Below the pieces are notes generated by a model. That model was not told where the DNA came from, made no database searches, and worked only from the letters and a program-made list of their open reading frames with translations. From Pseudarthrobacter chlorophenolicus A6 (GTDB lineage Bacteria; Actinomycetota; Actinomycetes; Actinomycetales; Micrococcaceae), in assembly GCF_000022025.1 (NCBI RefSeq), contig NC_011886.1:3699209-3763208 (forward strand): a DNA stretch of 64,000 nt, given 5' to 3'. This document shows, one piece after another, positions 37,848 through 46,465 of the stretch (position 1 is the stretch's first letter; every line of letters starts with the position of its first letter). The translations under genes and the position numbers were made by a program.

Positions 37848-38030
37848 TCAGTCGCCGTCCGGCTCCTTCGTGGCATCCGGGTCCTCTTCGGGCTCGAAGG
37901 TGTTGGGCTCGGCGTCGGCACCGATGCCCACTCCGTCCTTCCCGCCGGGCACGCCGCCGTCGCGCTTTTCCTGGTTCTCCCCCGCCTGGGACTCGTCATC
38001 AGGCAGTGAGTCGGGTGAGTTGGTGGTCAT
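37848..38030 (-). CDS. 60-aa acidic, probably disordered protein
   Basis: This small hydrophilic protein is rich in D, E, P and G and contains G-V-G-I-G-A-D-A-E-P-N-T-F-E-P-E-E-D-P. There is no membrane segment, cysteine or fold signature. A strong GGAGGAG site lies 4 bases before ATG 38030, so it is expressed. Its function is unknown; the composition suggests a disordered stress or buffering protein. Confidence 0.75.
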   Translation of the reverse strand: MTTNSPDSLPDDESQAGENQEKRDGGVPGGKDGVGIGADAEPNTFEPEEDPDATKEPDGD

Positions 38031-38400
38031 CGTTGCTCCTCCATTGCCGGGCCTCCACGCTAACAGCCCCGGGCGCGAAAGGCTCCGCCCCGGTGCCAAC
38101 TTTTTGGCGTACGACGGCGAGCGGCGGCTCGGGTGCCGGGGCCGCGGGCGAGCGTGAATCACCAGCCGGCCGCCCCTCCTAGGGTTCTGGGCGTAGCAAC
38201 ATGAAGCACCAAAACATCACAGAAAACGATCAAAATCTCTTGACCGGTAAAGTCGACCGCTGTTACAACTGTTGTAATAGCGGCTCCGAACCTTCCGGAC
38301 CCACTTCTCTCTCTTCAGTATCCCGAGAGCTTCACTGCCCGTATTTTGAATCGATACAACACCATCCCGCCCCACCCACCCGTTATCAAAGGAGATCAAC
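38031..38400. other. 370-bp intergenic region with promoter and operator of the SGNH hydrolase gene
   Basis: No gene is supported. The right half is AT-richer than the surroundings and holds TTGACC (38240-38245) and the perfect palindrome at 38263-38277. Confidence 0.6.
38240..38277 (+). promoter_or_regulatory. promoter and operator of the SGNH hydrolase gene
   Basis: TTGACC (38240-38245) is followed 17-18 bases later by TTACAACTGTTGTAA (38263-38277), a perfect palindrome (TTACAA-CTG-TTGTAA) that includes the likely -10 (TACAAC). A repressor bound there would block transcription. No regulator gene is adjacent, so the regulator probably acts from elsewhere. Confidence 0.6.
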
Positions 38401-39591
38401 GTGACCGAAACCCGTCCTGCCCGTGGCACCCGCACCCCGAACTACAAAAAGCCCCTGGCCTGCTGCCTTGCCGCCACCGCACTGGCCAGCGGCACCGGGC
38501 TGGCGTTCTCCGCGCCGGCAGCCCAGGCCGAACCCAGCAACTACAGGTTCGACTTCGGCAGCGGCCCGGTGGAAAAGGGCTACACGGGCGTCAGCGCCGC
38601 TGACGCCTACACGCCGGAACGGCGCTACGGCTTCAACACTCCTGAGCACATGGCCAACGTTTCGGCTAAAGGAAACGGGGTGGGAAGCGATGCCGTCCGG
38701 TTCCTGGAGTTCGGCACCAAGAGCAGCAACACCTTCAACGTGGATCTCAAGGAGGGCCTGTACAGGGTCACCGTCACCCTCGGCGATACTTCACGGGCCA
38801 GCGTCGCCGCCGAAGGCGTCTTCCAGGAAATGAACCTCACCGGAAACGGCGCCACGGCATCCTTCGAGATCCCGGTGACCGACGGCCAGCTCAATCTCCT
38901 GGTCACGGAAGGCAAGGTTGGCACGGCCTTCACGCTCAGCGCCCTGGACATCGAGAAGGTCTCACGCCATCCGCAGATGGACCCCACCATCTGGGTGGGC
39001 GGCGATTCCACCGTGGCCAGCTACTACCCGCTGGACTCCAGCGCCCAGGGCGGTTGGGGCCAGCTGCTGCCGGAGTTCGTCGATTCCGAAAAGTTCGACG
39101 TCCGCAACATGGCCACCGGCGGGCAGATCGCCCGCGGTTTCCGCAACGACGGCCAGCTGGAAGCGATCCTGCAGTACAGCAAGCCCGGGGACCTGTTCCT
39201 GCTGGAGATGGGCATCAATGACACCGCCGCCAAGAACGCCACCACCGAGGCTGAGTTCAAGGAGATCATGCGGGACATGGTCAGACAGGTGGCGGCCACC
39301 GGCGCCACGCCGGTCCTGGTGACCCCGCAGGGCCGCGCCACCGATTTCGTGGACGGCGTGCACTCCTCCGTGGACCGCTGGTACCGGCACTCCACCGTTG
39401 CCCTGGCAGAGGAGGAAGGCATCCCGCTGGTGGACCTGAATGTGCTCTCATCCGCCTACTTCACCGGGATCGGTCCGGAGGCAACGCTGGCCCTGTTCAT
39501 GACCGGTGACACCCTGCACCCCAACCGGGCCGGCGCCACCGAACTCGCCCGGATCGTCACGGCGGACCTGGCGCGGCAGGGCCTTCAGTAG
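38401..39591 (+). CDS. secreted SGNH/GDSL esterase, rhamnogalacturonan acetylesterase-like
   Basis: This 396-aa exported protein has a signal peptide (cut near A-Q-A, residue ~43), an N-terminal beta-sandwich carbohydrate-binding-like domain (Y-R-F-D-F-G-S-G...L-D-I-E-K, ~46-180) and a C-terminal SGNH hydrolase. Catalytic Ser is in V-G-G-D-S-T-V, Gly in M-A-T-G-G, Asn in G-I-N-D-T and Asp/His in D-T-L-H-P-N. The layout matches rhamnogalacturonan acetylesterases that remove acetyl groups from pectin. AAAGGAG lies about 7 bases before GTG 38401. No other pectinase gene is nearby. Confidence 0.88.
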   Translation: MTETRPARGTRTPNYKKPLACCLAATALASGTGLAFSAPAAQAEPSNYRFDFGSGPVEKGYTGVSAADAYTPERRYGFNTPEHMANVSAKGNGVGSDAVRFLEFGTKSSNTFNVDLKEGLYRVTVTLGDTSRASVAAEGVFQEMNLTGNGATASFEIPVTDGQLNLLVTEGKVGTAFTLSALDIEKVSRHPQMDPTIWVGGDSTVASYYPLDSSAQGGWGQLLPEFVDSEKFDVRNMATGGQIARGFRNDGQLEAILQYSKPGDLFLLEMGINDTAAKNATTEAEFKEIMRDMVRQVAATGATPVLVTPQGRATDFVDGVHSSVDRWYRHSTVALAEEEGIPLVDLNVLSSAYFTGIGPEATLALFMTGDTLHPNRAGATELARIVTADLARQGLQ

Positions 39592-39606
39592 CCGCACCTT
39601 CCGAAA

Positions 39607-39677
39607 CACGCGGACGACGGCGGCGCGCGGCACCGGGAACGGGTTCCGGAAAGCCGCAACCCGCCGTCGTCGTGGTC
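39607..39677 (+). terminator. large hairpin after the SGNH hydrolase gene
   Basis: GACGACGGCGG pairs with CCGCCGTCGTC around an inner GCGGC/GCCGC and GGAAC/GTTCC stem. It has the same ACGACGGCGG core as the terminators near 2050 and 7120, and lies between convergent genes. Confidence 0.6.
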
Positions 39678-39700
39678 CTCTTGGTTGCGCAGCGGCGCAC

Positions 39701-41149
39701 TTAGGCTTTTGTCGCTGCCGGCCGCAGGAAGAAGGCAACCGCCAGGGCGGATGCTAGGCAGAGTCCGGCGTTGGCCCAGATGGCTGTAGTGACGCCGGCG
39801 AGGATGGCCGGCGCCGCCGTTGATCCAAGGGCGGCGAGCTGGGCGGTGAGGATGGCGCTCATGACCGGAATGCCCAGGGTGATGCCGATCTGCTGGCTCA
39901 TGGTGGCCAGCCCGGTGGCGAGGCCCGCCTCTTCTTCGGGCAGGCCCGAGGTGGCGGTAACCATGAATCCGACGATGACCACCAGGTTCGCGACACCCCC
40001 AACAAACGTCGCGGCCAGCAGCAGGATGATGGCCGCAGGATCACCGCCCAACAGCACCAGAGAGGAAGTGGCGGCCGCCTGGACCACGAACCCGGCCACG
40101 ATGGCCCGCTTGCTGCCCACCCGGGCGATGATCTTCGGCCCCAGGACGCCGCCCAGGACAGTGCCCAGGCCCAGGACCCCGAAGGCAAGTCCGGTACCGA
40201 GCGGGGTGTAGCCCAGCACCCGCTGCAGGTAGAGAGTAAGCAGGAAGACCAGCGACGTCTCGGTAACGAAGGCCAGGACTCCGGCGAAGTTACCCCAAGC
40301 CACTGTGGAACGTTTGAGGATCGCCAGCGGTACCAGCGGTGCGGCCGCACGGCGTTCCACCGCGGCGAATACGGCCAGCAGGAGGACGGCTGCCGCCAAG
40401 GCCACCAGGGTGGCGGGGTCGGTCCAGGAGGTCTCGGCCGCACGGGTGAGCCCGAAAACCAGCGCCAGCAGTCCGAGGGTGACCGTGACGGCCCCGGGAA
40501 CGTCCAGCCGGGCTCTTCCGTCAGGCCTGCTCTCGGCGAGGACCAGCGGTGCAAGGACCAGCACGGCTGCTGCCACCGGGATGTTGATGAGGAATGCCCA
40601 GCGCCAGCTGAGCAGGTCGGTGAGCAGCCCGCCCAGGATGGCCCCGGTGGTGAATCCGGCGGCCATCAGGGCGCCGTTCAGGCCCAGCGCGCGTTCCCGG
40701 ATCTTCCCTTCGGGGAACGCGGACAGCAGCAAGGACAGGGCTGCCGGCACCACGATCGCCGTCGCAATGCCCTGGGCGATGCGGGCGATGATCAGCGGCG
40801 CGGGGTGGATGGAGATGCCGCCCAGCAGTGAGCCTGCCCCGAGGAGGGCCATGCCGATGATGAACATCCGGCGGCGGCCGGCCAGGTCGGCCACCCGGCC
40901 GAACAGCAGCGTAAGCCCGGCAGCGCACAGCGCGAAGGCAGTGGCGATCCATTGCAGATTTTCGAGGCTGAAGCCGACGTCGGCGCCAACGGTGGGCAGG
41001 GCGACGTTCAGGATGGAGAAATCCACCGCGAGGGTGAAGCTGGCGGTGAGCAGGACGGTGAGGGCCAGGCGCTGTTTGCCGGTCATGGCCTGCGTGGGCG
41101 GTGCGGGGGCTGGTGTGGGCTGACTGTCCATGCTGTTCGGTGCGGTCAC
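39701..41149 (-). CDS. DHA2-type MFS multidrug exporter
   Basis: This 482-aa, 14-helix proton-driven exporter resembles EmrB/QacA/LfrA. It shows D-F-S-I-L-N-V-A-L-P in helix 1, the G-R-V-A-D-L-A-G-R-R-R loop motif and the helix-5 motif G-A-I-L-G-G-L-L. AAGGAG precedes GTG 41149. It is divergent from an MmyB-type regulator gene, the standard arrangement for a drug-induced efflux gene. Confidence 0.9.
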   Translation of the reverse strand: MTAPNSMDSQPTPAPAPPTQAMTGKQRLALTVLLTASFTLAVDFSILNVALPTVGADVGFSLENLQWIATAFALCAAGLTLLFGRVADLAGRRRMFIIGMALLGAGSLLGGISIHPAPLIIARIAQGIATAIVVPAALSLLLSAFPEGKIRERALGLNGALMAAGFTTGAILGGLLTDLLSWRWAFLINIPVAAAVLVLAPLVLAESRPDGRARLDVPGAVTVTLGLLALVFGLTRAAETSWTDPATLVALAAAVLLLAVFAAVERRAAAPLVPLAILKRSTVAWGNFAGVLAFVTETSLVFLLTLYLQRVLGYTPLGTGLAFGVLGLGTVLGGVLGPKIIARVGSKRAIVAGFVVQAAATSSLVLLGGDPAAIILLLAATFVGGVANLVVIVGFMVTATSGLPEEEAGLATGLATMSQQIGITLGIPVMSAILTAQLAALGSTAAPAILAGVTTAIWANAGLCLASALAVAFFLRPAATKA

Positions 41150-41279
41150 GGAGGCTCCTTGGTAAGGGTTGCGTTGTCCGTTTCAGCCTGTGGGAATCGC
41201 GGAGCGGCAGCCACACCACGTTGTGGGTAGCACTGGCAGGGACAGGACAATCCCGGTCCGCCCCGGGCAGACTGGGGGC

Positions 41280-42212
41280 ATGGGTAATGGAAGCGAACTG
41301 GGGGAATTCCTGCGCGTCCGGCGGGCAGCACTGCAACCGGAGGATGTGGGCCTGAAGAATTACGGAGCCCGAAGGGTTCCCGGCCTGCGCCGTGAAGAGC
41401 TGGCCTTGCTCGCCGGCGTCAGCAATACCTATTACACGAGGCTTGAACAGGGGCTGAGCAGCAACGCCTCCGAGTCAGTGATCGAGGCGATCGCCCGGGC
41501 GCTGAACCTGACGGCCGACGAACGGACCCACCTGCTGAACCTTGCCCGGCCAGGCAAGGCAAAACGACGGGGCACGTCCCGGCCCGACCGGGTACGGCCA
41601 GGAACGCTCCGCCTCATCAACTCCATGGCCGCCACTCCGGCGGTGGTGCTGGGTCGGCGGAGCGAGGTGCTGGCCTGGAACACGCTGGGCCACAGACTCG
41701 TGGCCGGGCATCTCGATTTTGACAGCCCCAACGTCCCGGCCGGGCGCCCGAACATGACCAGGTTGCTGTTTCTTGACGGGCACACCCGCGCCCTCTATTC
41801 GAACTGGCAGGAGGAAGCCGCCAGGGCCGTGTCGTCGCTGAGGCTGCTCGCCGGCAGGTCTCCGGACGATGCTGAGCTGACGGCGCTGGTTGGTGAACTG
41901 ACACTGAAGAGCCCGGAATTCGCCAAGCTGTGGGCCAGGCACCCGGTACAGAACTGCATGTCGGGCGTGAAGCAGATGCACCACCCAGAGGTCGGCATCC
42001 TGGAGCTGAACTTCGAGGTCCTGGCCCAGCCCGACGATTCCGGGCACCGCGTCCTGATGTACGCGGCGGACGAAGGCAGCCCCGCGGCCGCAGGCCTTCA
42101 GCTTCTCGGCTCGAAGTTGCCCGGCCCGGACGTGCCCAGCCCAGACATGCCCGCCCTGGACGCTACTGCTCCTCTGGCGCCGGGGACTTCTTCAATTCTT
42201 CGGCGAGCATGA
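41280..42212 (+). CDS. XRE/MmyB-type regulator, probable controller of the divergent exporter
   Basis: This 310-aa protein has a helix-turn-helix (L-R-R-E-E-L-A-L-L-A-G-V-S-N-T-Y-Y, residues ~38-65) and a MmyB ligand-binding domain containing W-N-T-L-G-H, R-L-L-F-L-D and H-H-P-E-V-G-I-L-E-L-N. Only 130 bases separate it from the exporter gene; no clear palindrome stands out there. The 3' end overlaps the VOC gene by 50 bases, tail to tail. It resembles the regulator at 33740-34576 in family but not in close sequence. Confidence 0.87.
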   Translation: MGNGSELGEFLRVRRAALQPEDVGLKNYGARRVPGLRREELALLAGVSNTYYTRLEQGLSSNASESVIEAIARALNLTADERTHLLNLARPGKAKRRGTSRPDRVRPGTLRLINSMAATPAVVLGRRSEVLAWNTLGHRLVAGHLDFDSPNVPAGRPNMTRLLFLDGHTRALYSNWQEEAARAVSSLRLLAGRSPDDAELTALVGELTLKSPEFAKLWARHPVQNCMSGVKQMHHPEVGILELNFEVLAQPDDSGHRVLMYAADEGSPAAAGLQLLGSKLPGPDVPSPDMPALDATAPLAPGTSSILRRA

Positions 42213-42618
42213 CGATGATGCCGCTGGGCCCGCGCACATAGGAGAGCTTGTAGATGTCCTTGTAGGTGGCCACGCCGCGCAGCGGGTGGCAGCCGTGCTT
42301 CGCGGCGATCCCCAGGGCTTGGTCGATGTTGTCCACGGAGAAGGCCACGCGGTGCATACCGATTTCGTTGGGCAGCGTGGGTTCCGTCTCGATCGCGTCC
42401 GGGTGGATGTATTCGAAGAGTTCCAGCTGGCCGTGGCCGTCCGGTGTCTGGAGCATCGCAATCTTGGCGTGGTTGCCGTCGAGGCCCACGGCGGTGTCGG
42501 TCCACTCGCCGCTGACGGTATCCCGCCCCACCACCGTGAGGCCGAGATCGGTGAAGAAGGCGATGGTTTCTTCGAGGTCCCGGACGGCGATGCCCACATT
42601 TTCCAGCTTGATGGTCAT
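42163..42618 (-). CDS. VOC-superfamily protein, methylmalonyl-CoA epimerase-like
   Basis: This 151-aa protein has two beta-alpha-beta-beta-beta units of the glyoxalase/dioxygenase (VOC) fold, with a metal-ligand-type Glu in L-E-L-F-E-Y, His in M-H-R-V-A-F-S-V-D, and R-G-P-S-G-I-I-V at the end. The pattern resembles methylmalonyl-CoA epimerase or a glyoxalase-like enzyme; a different isomerase is equally possible. It overlaps the regulator gene convergently. Confidence 0.75.
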   Translation of the reverse strand: MTIKLENVGIAVRDLEETIAFFTDLGLTVVGRDTVSGEWTDTAVGLDGNHAKIAMLQTPDGHGQLELFEYIHPDAIETEPTLPNEIGMHRVAFSVDNIDQALGIAAKHGCHPLRGVATYKDIYKLSYVRGPSGIIVMLAEELKKSPAPEEQ

Positions 42619-42689
42619 GGGTGCACGCTACCGAGGCAGGTGGCGCATGGTCTAGGGGCGGGCGGTATGCTCAGGCTCCCCCGCCGGTG

Positions 42690-43700
42690 CTAGGGAGGTG
42701 GTGGGGCTGTTGAGTCTCGCGGAATAAGCGTGGGGGTCGATATTCGTACGCGCATTTCTGTATCCGGGTGGGTAAGGAGGTCGATGGCTGTGCGGGCGAT
42801 CTGGTCCAGGGGCACTCGGACTGAGGTCAGGGGCGTGGGAAGCCTGGCGGCGAGGGGTGTGTCGTTGTATCCGACGAGGGAGAGATCCGGCCCGATCCGC
42901 AGACTGTGGCGGTGGGCTGCGGCCATTATTCCCATGGCGATGTTGTCGTTTGCGGCGAAGATGGCGGTCGGGCGGTTCGTCGTTCCCAGCAGTTGTTCGC
43001 CCGCCTCGAATCCATTCTCGATCCCGTACCCACCGGCAAGTGTCCACGCCCCGGGGAGGCTTTTCCCGGATTCGTCCATGGCCTTTCGGGCACCGGCGAG
43101 GCGCGCGTTCGCGGTCGACGTGAAGTCGGGGCCGGTGACAACGGCGATGTCCCGGTGACCCAGGTCAAGCAGGTGGCGCACTGCGAGATAGCCGCCCAAT
43201 TCGTCATCACCGAGCGCTGAGGGGCTCACTCCGTCAGTGCGCAGCACCAGCGCGTGAACCACCCGGCGTTCCCGCAGCAGCCTGGGAAGTTCGTCGTCGA
43301 GTCGCGCCGTGGCCAGGATGAGTCCATCCACGTTCCGGTCCAGCAGGGTTTCGGCTGCCCGCCGTTCATCCACCGGGTCGTCACCACTGGTTGCGACCAT
43401 GGCGAAGTATCCCCGGGAGGAAGCAGCCCGCTCCAGCTCTTCGAACATCAGTGCCATGACGGTATCGCTGAGGCGGGGGACGAGGACGCCCAGTGTTCGG
43501 GTCTCACCGCGGCGGAGGCTTGAGGCGAAAGAATTCCGCCGGTACCCGAGCTCTTCCGCTATCTTCCGGACGTTGACTGCGGCCGCGGACCGGGAGGTGG
43601 TCCGTTCATCAAGGGCGCGGCTGGCCGTGGAGATGCTCACGCCACTGGCCGCGGCGACGTCCTTTAGAGTGACGACATTGCCGGTAGCGGCCGGTTCCAT
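42690..43700 (-). CDS. LacI-family repressor of the DapA/NRAMP-like locus
   Basis: This 336-aa regulator has an N-terminal LacI helix-turn-helix and hinge (V-T-L-K-D-V-A-A-A-S-G-V-S, residues 10-60) and a periplasmic-binding-protein-like effector domain with F-A-A-N-D-N-I-A-M-G and V-G-Y-N-D. AGGAG lies 7 bases before ATG 43700; the frame is open further 5' through the operators but lacks a start site. It diverges from the DapA-family gene, and three AACGTT operators lie between them, so it represses that gene and probably itself. Confidence 0.9.
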   Translation of the reverse strand: MEPAATGNVVTLKDVAAASGVSISTASRALDERTTSRSAAAVNVRKIAEELGYRRNSFASSLRRGETRTLGVLVPRLSDTVMALMFEELERAASSRGYFAMVATSGDDPVDERRAAETLLDRNVDGLILATARLDDELPRLLRERRVVHALVLRTDGVSPSALGDDELGGYLAVRHLLDLGHRDIAVVTGPDFTSTANARLAGARKAMDESGKSLPGAWTLAGGYGIENGFEAGEQLLGTTNRPTAIFAANDNIAMGIMAAAHRHSLRIGPDLSLVGYNDTPLAARLPTPLTSVRVPLDQIARTAIDLLTHPDTEMRVRISTPTLIPRDSTAPPPP

Positions 43701-43752
43701 GGCGGTTCTCCTGGTCAGCAGAGGTGTTACAGACACTCTAGACCCCTTACAT

Positions 43753-43764
43753 GCAAACGTTCCC
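43753..43764. promoter_or_regulatory. LacI operator 1
   Basis: GCAAACGTTCCC is centred on AACGTT, the LacI-family core, directly upstream of the -35 at 43765. Confidence 0.7.
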
Positions 43765-43793
43765 TTGACAGTGAGATGCGACACGTGCAAACT
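43765..43793 (+). promoter_or_regulatory. promoter of the DapA-family gene
   Basis: TTGACA (43765-43770) is followed after 17 bases by CAAACT (43788-43793). It is bracketed by operator 1 on one side and operators 2 and 3 on the other. Confidence 0.6.
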
Positions 43794-43818
43794 TGAAAAC
43801 GTTCCCGCAAACGTTCTC
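43794..43818. promoter_or_regulatory. LacI operators 2 and 3 in tandem
   Basis: TGAAAACGTTCCC (43794-43806) and GCAAACGTTCTC (43807-43818) abut each other just downstream of the -10. Binding would cover the transcription start. Confidence 0.7.
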
Positions 43819-43866
43819 ACATCAGCGGGATTGCCGACCATCAATGAAGAGAAGAAGGTAGCTGCA

Positions 43867-44802
43867 ATGTCACTCGATCTCCGCGGACTCAGCCCCGCAC
43901 CTGTCACCCCGTTCACCGAAGACGGCGCTGTCGACTTCGCTGCGATCCAGCGCCTGGGTTCGTGGCTCGGATCGATTGAGGGCGTGAAGAGCCTCGTGGT
44001 CCTGGGCCACGCCGGCGAAGGCACGTTCCTCACCGAAGAGGAGCAGCTGGATGTCATCCGCGCATTTGTGGCCTCGACCGACGGCCGCGTACCGGTCGTG
44101 GCCGGCATCACGAAGGAGGGCAACAAGACCGCTGCCCTCGAGGCCAAGAAGGCCGTCGAAGCCGGCGCATCAGCCGGTCTCGTCTACCCCTCGCACGGGT
44201 GGCTGCGCTTCGGATACCAGGACGGCGCGCCGCAGTCGCGCTACAAGGAGATCTATGAAGAGTCCGGCCTGCCGCTGATCCTGTTCCAGTACCCCGACAA
44301 CACCAAAGCAAGCTACAACCTGGACACCCAACTGGAGATCGCCGGCCAGGAGGGCGTCTTTGCTACGAAGAACGGTGTCCGGAACATGCGCCGGTGGTAC
44401 ACCGAGATCCCCGCACTGCGCGCCGCGCACCCGGAACTGCAAATCCTGTCCTGCCACGACGAATACCTGCTGCCAACGATGTTCGATGTGGACGGTCTGC
44501 TCGTCGGCTACGGCAACATCGCCCCCGAACTGCTCGTCGAACTGATCGACGCCGGCAAGGCACAGGACTACCGGCGTGCCCACGCCATTCACGAGCGGCT
44601 GCTCCCGGTAACCAAGAACGTCTACCACCGCGGGTCCCACATGGAGGGCACCGTCGCCTTGAAGTGGGGTCTGGTGAACCGCGGCATTCTGGACCACGCC
44701 ACAGTCCGCACCCCGCTCCTGCCCCTGCCCGATGGCGCCGAGGGCGAGATTGCTGCTGCCTTCGCCGAAGCAAACATCGGCAAGGTCACCGTCCCCGCCT
44801 GA
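43867..44802 (+). CDS. dihydrodipicolinate synthase-family aldolase/dehydratase
   Basis: This 311-aa TIM-barrel lyase forms a Schiff base through Lys168 (F-A-T-K-N-G), with Tyr142 in L-F-Q-Y-P-D-N and a G-H-A-G-E-G-T motif near 47 in place of the G-T-T-G-E of true DapA. That change argues for a catabolic role, such as a sugar-acid dehydratase or 2-oxo-acid aldolase, rather than lysine synthesis. AAGAAGG lies about 8 bases before ATG 43867. It is followed by a hairpin and then the NRAMP-like transporter gene, both under the divergent LacI repressor. Substrate is unknown. Confidence 0.85.
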   Translation: MSLDLRGLSPAPVTPFTEDGAVDFAAIQRLGSWLGSIEGVKSLVVLGHAGEGTFLTEEEQLDVIRAFVASTDGRVPVVAGITKEGNKTAALEAKKAVEAGASAGLVYPSHGWLRFGYQDGAPQSRYKEIYEESGLPLILFQYPDNTKASYNLDTQLEIAGQEGVFATKNGVRNMRRWYTEIPALRAAHPELQILSCHDEYLLPTMFDVDGLLVGYGNIAPELLVELIDAGKAQDYRRAHAIHERLLPVTKNVYHRGSHMEGTVALKWGLVNRGILDHATVRTPLLPLPDGAEGEIAAAFAEANIGKVTVPA

Positions 44803-44809
44803 CCAGCTT

Positions 44810-44848
44810 CAGGGTGTGCGCGGAAAAATGCTGAACGCGCACACCCTG
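44810..44848 (+). terminator. hairpin between the DapA-family gene and the transporter gene
   Basis: A perfect 13-bp stem (CAGGGTGTGCGCG at 44810-44822, CGCGCACACCCTG at 44836-44848) has no long T-run. It may lower transporter expression relative to the enzyme or protect the 3' end of the enzyme mRNA. Confidence 0.65.
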
Positions 44849-44981
44849 GTTTGACCACTGCATGCGTTGAAACGCAAGTGAACGGCCACTGATGCAGGCC
44901 GCCCAGCCGACATTGAGGTCGGAAATTAGAAAGTCAAAGAAGACTGAGCGGGAGAATAGTCCCGTGGAAGGAGGGCGCGCC

Positions 44982-46301
44982 GTGACTGAGTACACGAAGA
45001 CGCCTGGCACCTCGCGCAAGCAGGGAACCCTGATTGGACATCCGCCCACTGGAAGCGTCCGGGCCAGCGTCGAGGCTCGAAAGACCCGTCGATCGTTCTG
45101 GACCCAACTCGCCCTCATCGGCCCCGCCTTCGTCGCCGGTGCCTGGCAGTTCGGACCCGGTAACCTCGCCACCGCCGTCCAGGCCGGCAGCGGCTACCAG
45201 TACACGCTCATATGGGTCATCGTCGTCTCCACCATCCTGATGATCTTCCTCACCGACATGAGCGTGCGCTTGGGCATCAAATCACCCGTTTCACTCATCC
45301 AGTCGATCAAGGACCACCTGGGGAAGAAGATCGGGGTAGTCGCCGGCATCGGCGTCTTCCTGGTCACCTTGTGCTTCTCGGTCGGCAACGCCGTTGGCCT
45401 CGGCCTGGGCGCGTCAATGTTGGTGGGCGGATCGCCCGTCATGTGGACGATCATCGGCACCGCCCTGGTCGCCACGATTCTGCTGTTCCGCAACGTCTAC
45501 CGGGTGATCGAAAAGGTACTCGTCGTGATGGTTGGCGTAATGGCGATTGCCTTCGTCACCTCAGCGTTCATCGCCAATCCTGACTGGGCCACGGCAGCAT
45601 CCGGGCTGATCCCCACCGTTCCGAACGATGCCTGGTTGCTGGTCATCGCTTTGGTCGGCACGAACTTCTCCGTGAATGCCGCCTTCTACACCTCTTACGG
45701 CACGAAAGAACGCGCACGCAGCGAAGACGACTACCGCGACATCACCATGGTCGATACGATTCCCGGCATCGTTGCCCCAGGCATCATGACCTCACTCGTC
45801 ATCGTCGTTGCGGCGTCCGTACTGGGTGCCACGGGCAAGGTCGCCTCAACCATGGGCCAACTCGGCAGCGTCTTCGAGCCGCTGGCCGGCCCGATCGGCA
45901 CTGCGATCTTCGCCATCGGGTTCACCGGCGCCGCATTCTCTGCCATGACCGCCAACTGCACCGCCGGCGGCACCATGCTCTCCGACGCACTCAACCGGCG
46001 CGGCACTAACGGCATCACTTCCGGCACGCAGAAACTGATCAGCGCAATCATCCTCGCGTTCGGCCTCACCATCACCGTCATCTTCCAGACCTCACCGGTG
46101 CAGGTCATCGTCATCGCCCAGGCACTGACGATCCTCGTCGCACCCCTGCTGGCCACACTGATCGTGGTAATGGCGAACCGCCGCGACCTGATGGGATCGC
46201 TACGCAACAAGTGGTGGCAAAACCTCTTTGGCGTCGTGGGCCTGCTCGCGGTGCTCGCACTTTCCATCCGACTCATCCTCAATTTCGCCGCCGGCGGCTG
46301 A
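44982..46301 (+). CDS. NRAMP-superfamily transporter lacking the metal-binding motif
   Basis: This 439-aa membrane protein of 11 predicted helices belongs to the NRAMP/LeuT-fold family. Helix 1 reads Q-F-G-P-G-N-L-A-T, where metal carriers have DPGN, so the essential Asp is Gly. Helix 6 has G-T-N-F-S-V-N-A-A-F-Y instead of the metal-binding M-P-H-N. It therefore should not carry Mn or Fe. Similar metal-motif-free homologues such as B. subtilis YcsG lie in the 5-oxoproline utilisation cluster, which supports an organic substrate. Here it follows a LacI-controlled DapA-family enzyme, whose substrate it probably imports. AAGGAGG precedes GTG 44982. The N-terminal ~40 residues are hydrophilic. 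Confidence 0.85.
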   Translation: MTEYTKTPGTSRKQGTLIGHPPTGSVRASVEARKTRRSFWTQLALIGPAFVAGAWQFGPGNLATAVQAGSGYQYTLIWVIVVSTILMIFLTDMSVRLGIKSPVSLIQSIKDHLGKKIGVVAGIGVFLVTLCFSVGNAVGLGLGASMLVGGSPVMWTIIGTALVATILLFRNVYRVIEKVLVVMVGVMAIAFVTSAFIANPDWATAASGLIPTVPNDAWLLVIALVGTNFSVNAAFYTSYGTKERARSEDDYRDITMVDTIPGIVAPGIMTSLVIVVAASVLGATGKVASTMGQLGSVFEPLAGPIGTAIFAIGFTGAAFSAMTANCTAGGTMLSDALNRRGTNGITSGTQKLISAIILAFGLTITVIFQTSPVQVIVIAQALTILVAPLLATLIVVMANRRDLMGSLRNKWWQNLFGVVGLLAVLALSIRLILNFAAGG

Positions 46302-46327
46302 CCGCTCGGCGATGACCAGCACACAAA

Positions 46328-46360
46328 GTAGTGCCCCCAGCCAAAGGCCGGGGGCACTAC
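46328..46360. terminator. hairpin after the NRAMP-like gene
   Basis: A perfect 11-bp stem (GTAGTGCCCCC at 46328-46338, GGGGGCACTAC at 46350-46360) lies between convergent genes, without a clear T-run. Confidence 0.65.
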
Positions 46361-46465
46361 CAATGGCTTCGATCACCGGCGCCTGCCAGGGAGCTCTACC
46401 GGAATAGATCAGTCCATAGATCCCGGTCGCTGAGTACTGCTGTCGCTGGTCAACAGTTGTATTTT

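Noticed and set aside
43867..44802. Lysine-pathway DapA
   Set aside because: The active-site G-T-T-G-E motif is replaced by G-H-A-G-E, and the gene is under a LacI repressor next to a transporter.
44982..46301. Manganese/iron NRAMP transporter (MntH)
   Set aside because: The metal-binding Asp of DPGN is Gly and the helix-6 M-P-H motif is absent.
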